A stretch of 19,549 bases of DNA from DATBDM01 sp036269915 (GTDB lineage: Bacteria > Actinomycetota > Thermoleophilia > Solirubrobacterales > Solirubrobacteraceae): positions 1 through 19,549 of the forward strand of contig DATBDM010000081.1 of the NCBI GenBank assembly GCA_036269915.1, given 5' to 3'. Positions 18,604-19,549 of this stretch are shown here, in pieces. The notes beneath the pieces are model-generated. The model was not told the origin of the DNA, did not search any database, and saw only the letters and a list, made by a program, of their open reading frames with translations. A program made the translations under genes and the position numbers. Position 1 is the first letter of the stretch; every line of letters starts with the position of its first letter.

Positions 18604-19549
18604 ATGGCCACCGACACCTCACCGCCCGATCGCAACCTCGCCCTCGAGCTGGTCCGGGTCACGGAAGCCGCCGCACTCGCGTGCTCGCGACTCGTCGGGA
18701 TGGGCGACAAGGAGGCGGCCGACCAGGCGGCGGTCGACGGAATGCACTCCGTGCTGGACACGATCCACATGGACGGCATCGTCGTCATCGGCGAGGGCGA
18801 GAAGGACGAGGCGCCGATGCTCGCCAACGGCGAGGAGGTCGGCGACGGCTCTCCACCGCAGGTCGACATCGCCGTCGATCCGCTCGAGGGCACCCGCCTG
18901 GCCGCGCACGGGCGCCCGAACGCGCTCTCGGTGATCGCGCTGTCCGAGCGCGGCACGATGTTCGACCCTGGGCCGGTCTTCTACATGGAGAAGATGGCCG
19001 GCGGCGAGCCGCTCGCCGACCTGCTCGACCTCGACCGGCCGCTCGGCGAGACCGTGCGGCTCGTCGCCGAGCGCAAGGGCACCGACGTCCGGGACGTGAT
19101 GGTCGTCGTGCTCGACCGGCCGCGCCACGAGGAGGGCATCAAGGCGATCCGCGACGCCGGCGCCCGCGTGCGGCTGCTGACCGACGGCGACGTCGCGGGC
19201 GCGCTGCTCGCGGTCGCGCCGGACCGTCCCGTCGACCTGCTGTGGGGCATCGGCGGCACGCCGGAGGGCGTCATCTCCGCGGCTGCGCTCAAGTGCTACG
19301 GCGGCGCCATGATCGGGCGCCTGTGGCCGCGCGACGACGACGAGCGCGCGCGGGCCGCCGACGCCGGCTACGACGTCACGCGGCTGCTCACCCACGACGA
19401 GCTCGTCAAGGGCAAGGACGTGTTCTTCTCCGCGACGGGCGTCACCGACGGCGACGTGCTGCAGGGCGTGCGCTACTACGGCGCGTCCGGCGCGAGCACC
19501 GAGTCGCTCGTGATGCGCAGCCGGTCGGGCACGGTGCGGCGGATCCAGT
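18604..19549 (+). CDS. glpX: Class II fructose-1,6-bisphosphatase GlpX, cut by the window end
   Basis: GlpX hydrolyses fructose 1,6-bisphosphate to fructose 6-phosphate in gluconeogenesis, and in many actinobacteria it is the main or only such enzyme. The 315 visible residues are nearly the full family length of about 320-340. Conserved parts are VDGMHSVLDTIHMDGIVVIGEGEKDEAPML, the metal-binding VDPLEGT (D92, E95), ERKG for substrate contact, and GGTPEGVISAAALKCYGG. ATG 18604 follows the TAG of the membrane-protein gene with no gap, and GGGAG lies eight bases upstream inside that gene. The frame is open through the last base, so the stop lies beyond the window. Confidence 0.95.
   Translation, partial: MATDTSPPDRNLALELVRVTEAAALACSRLVGMGDKEAADQAAVDGMHSVLDTIHMDGIVVIGEGEKDEAPMLANGEEVGDGSPPQVDIAVDPLEGTRLAAHGRPNALSVIALSERGTMFDPGPVFYMEKMAGGEPLADLLDLDRPLGETVRLVAERKGTDVRDVMVVVLDRPRHEEGIKAIRDAGARVRLLTDGDVAGALLAVAPDRPVDLLWGIGGTPEGVISAAALKCYGGAMIGRLWPRDDDERARAADAGYDVTRLLTHDELVKGKDVFFSATGVTDGDVLQGVRYYGASGASTESLVMRSRSGTVRRIQ

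Overview
This is a very GC-rich, densely coded bacterial window, mostly without gaps over 60 bases. It most likely comes from the actinobacterial class Thermoleophilia (order Solirubrobacterales, Solirubrobacter/Conexibacter-like). The best lineage clue is the secreted decapeptide-repeat protein at 10345-11061. Its signal peptide follows the pattern 'P-x-P-MVVALIALFVALGG' and is followed by 'GAV....I' repeats, a protein type I know as abundant in that class. Codon choice, GTG/TTG starts and very short or absent leaders fit this placement. No rRNA, tRNA, CRISPR array, transposase or phage gene was seen.

Layout. The 3' end of an ArsR-type regulator gene (1-162, +) faces a six-gene minus-strand run. 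In transcription order this run is msrA, an ABC1/UbiB-type kinase, a secreted four-cysteine protein, an inosine-uridine-type nucleoside hydrolase, a MarR regulator and a 14-helix DHA2-type drug exporter. A divergent plus-strand series starts 30 bases from msrA: psuG and a PfkB kinase (pseudouridine breakdown), a thiolase, a low-molecular-weight tyrosine phosphatase and a fructosamine-kinase-family kinase. Next, on the minus strand, are the repeat protein (transcribed last, with its own promoter-like element), an ABC half-transporter coupled to lon, and a RibD C-terminal-type reductase. The right end holds a PYROXD2/carotenoid-desaturase-like flavoprotein (+), tag (3-methyladenine glycosylase I, -), a four-helix membrane protein and glpX (class II fructose-bisphosphatase, +, cut by the window end).

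How the genes fit together. Two themes recur. One is nucleoside and ribose handling: nucleoside hydrolase, PsuG and PsuK. The other is damage repair and quality control: MsrA for methionine sulfoxide, Tag for alkylated DNA, Lon for damaged proteins, and a phosphatase-kinase pair that may remove sugar adducts. PsuG makes ribose 5-phosphate, a strong glycating sugar, about 2 kb upstream of this phosphatase-kinase pair.

Most notable signals: (1) msrA and the ABC1 kinase gene lie in one reading frame separated by one TAG, and the conserved N-terminus of the kinase has no ATG/GTG/TTG start. (2) Two divergent pairs (msrA/psuG and tag/membrane protein) have overlapping -10-like elements in gaps of 30 and 26 bases. 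(3) A TAGGCT element recurs 8-10 bases before start codons, suggesting leaderless transcription. (4) Several perfect inverted repeats lie at gene ends and upstream of lon, one of them with the spacing of an HspR (HAIR) operator. (5) A strictly 10-residue tandem repeat is found in a secreted protein. I saw no wholly new multi-gene system; the candidate glycation-repair module is the nearest thing to one.
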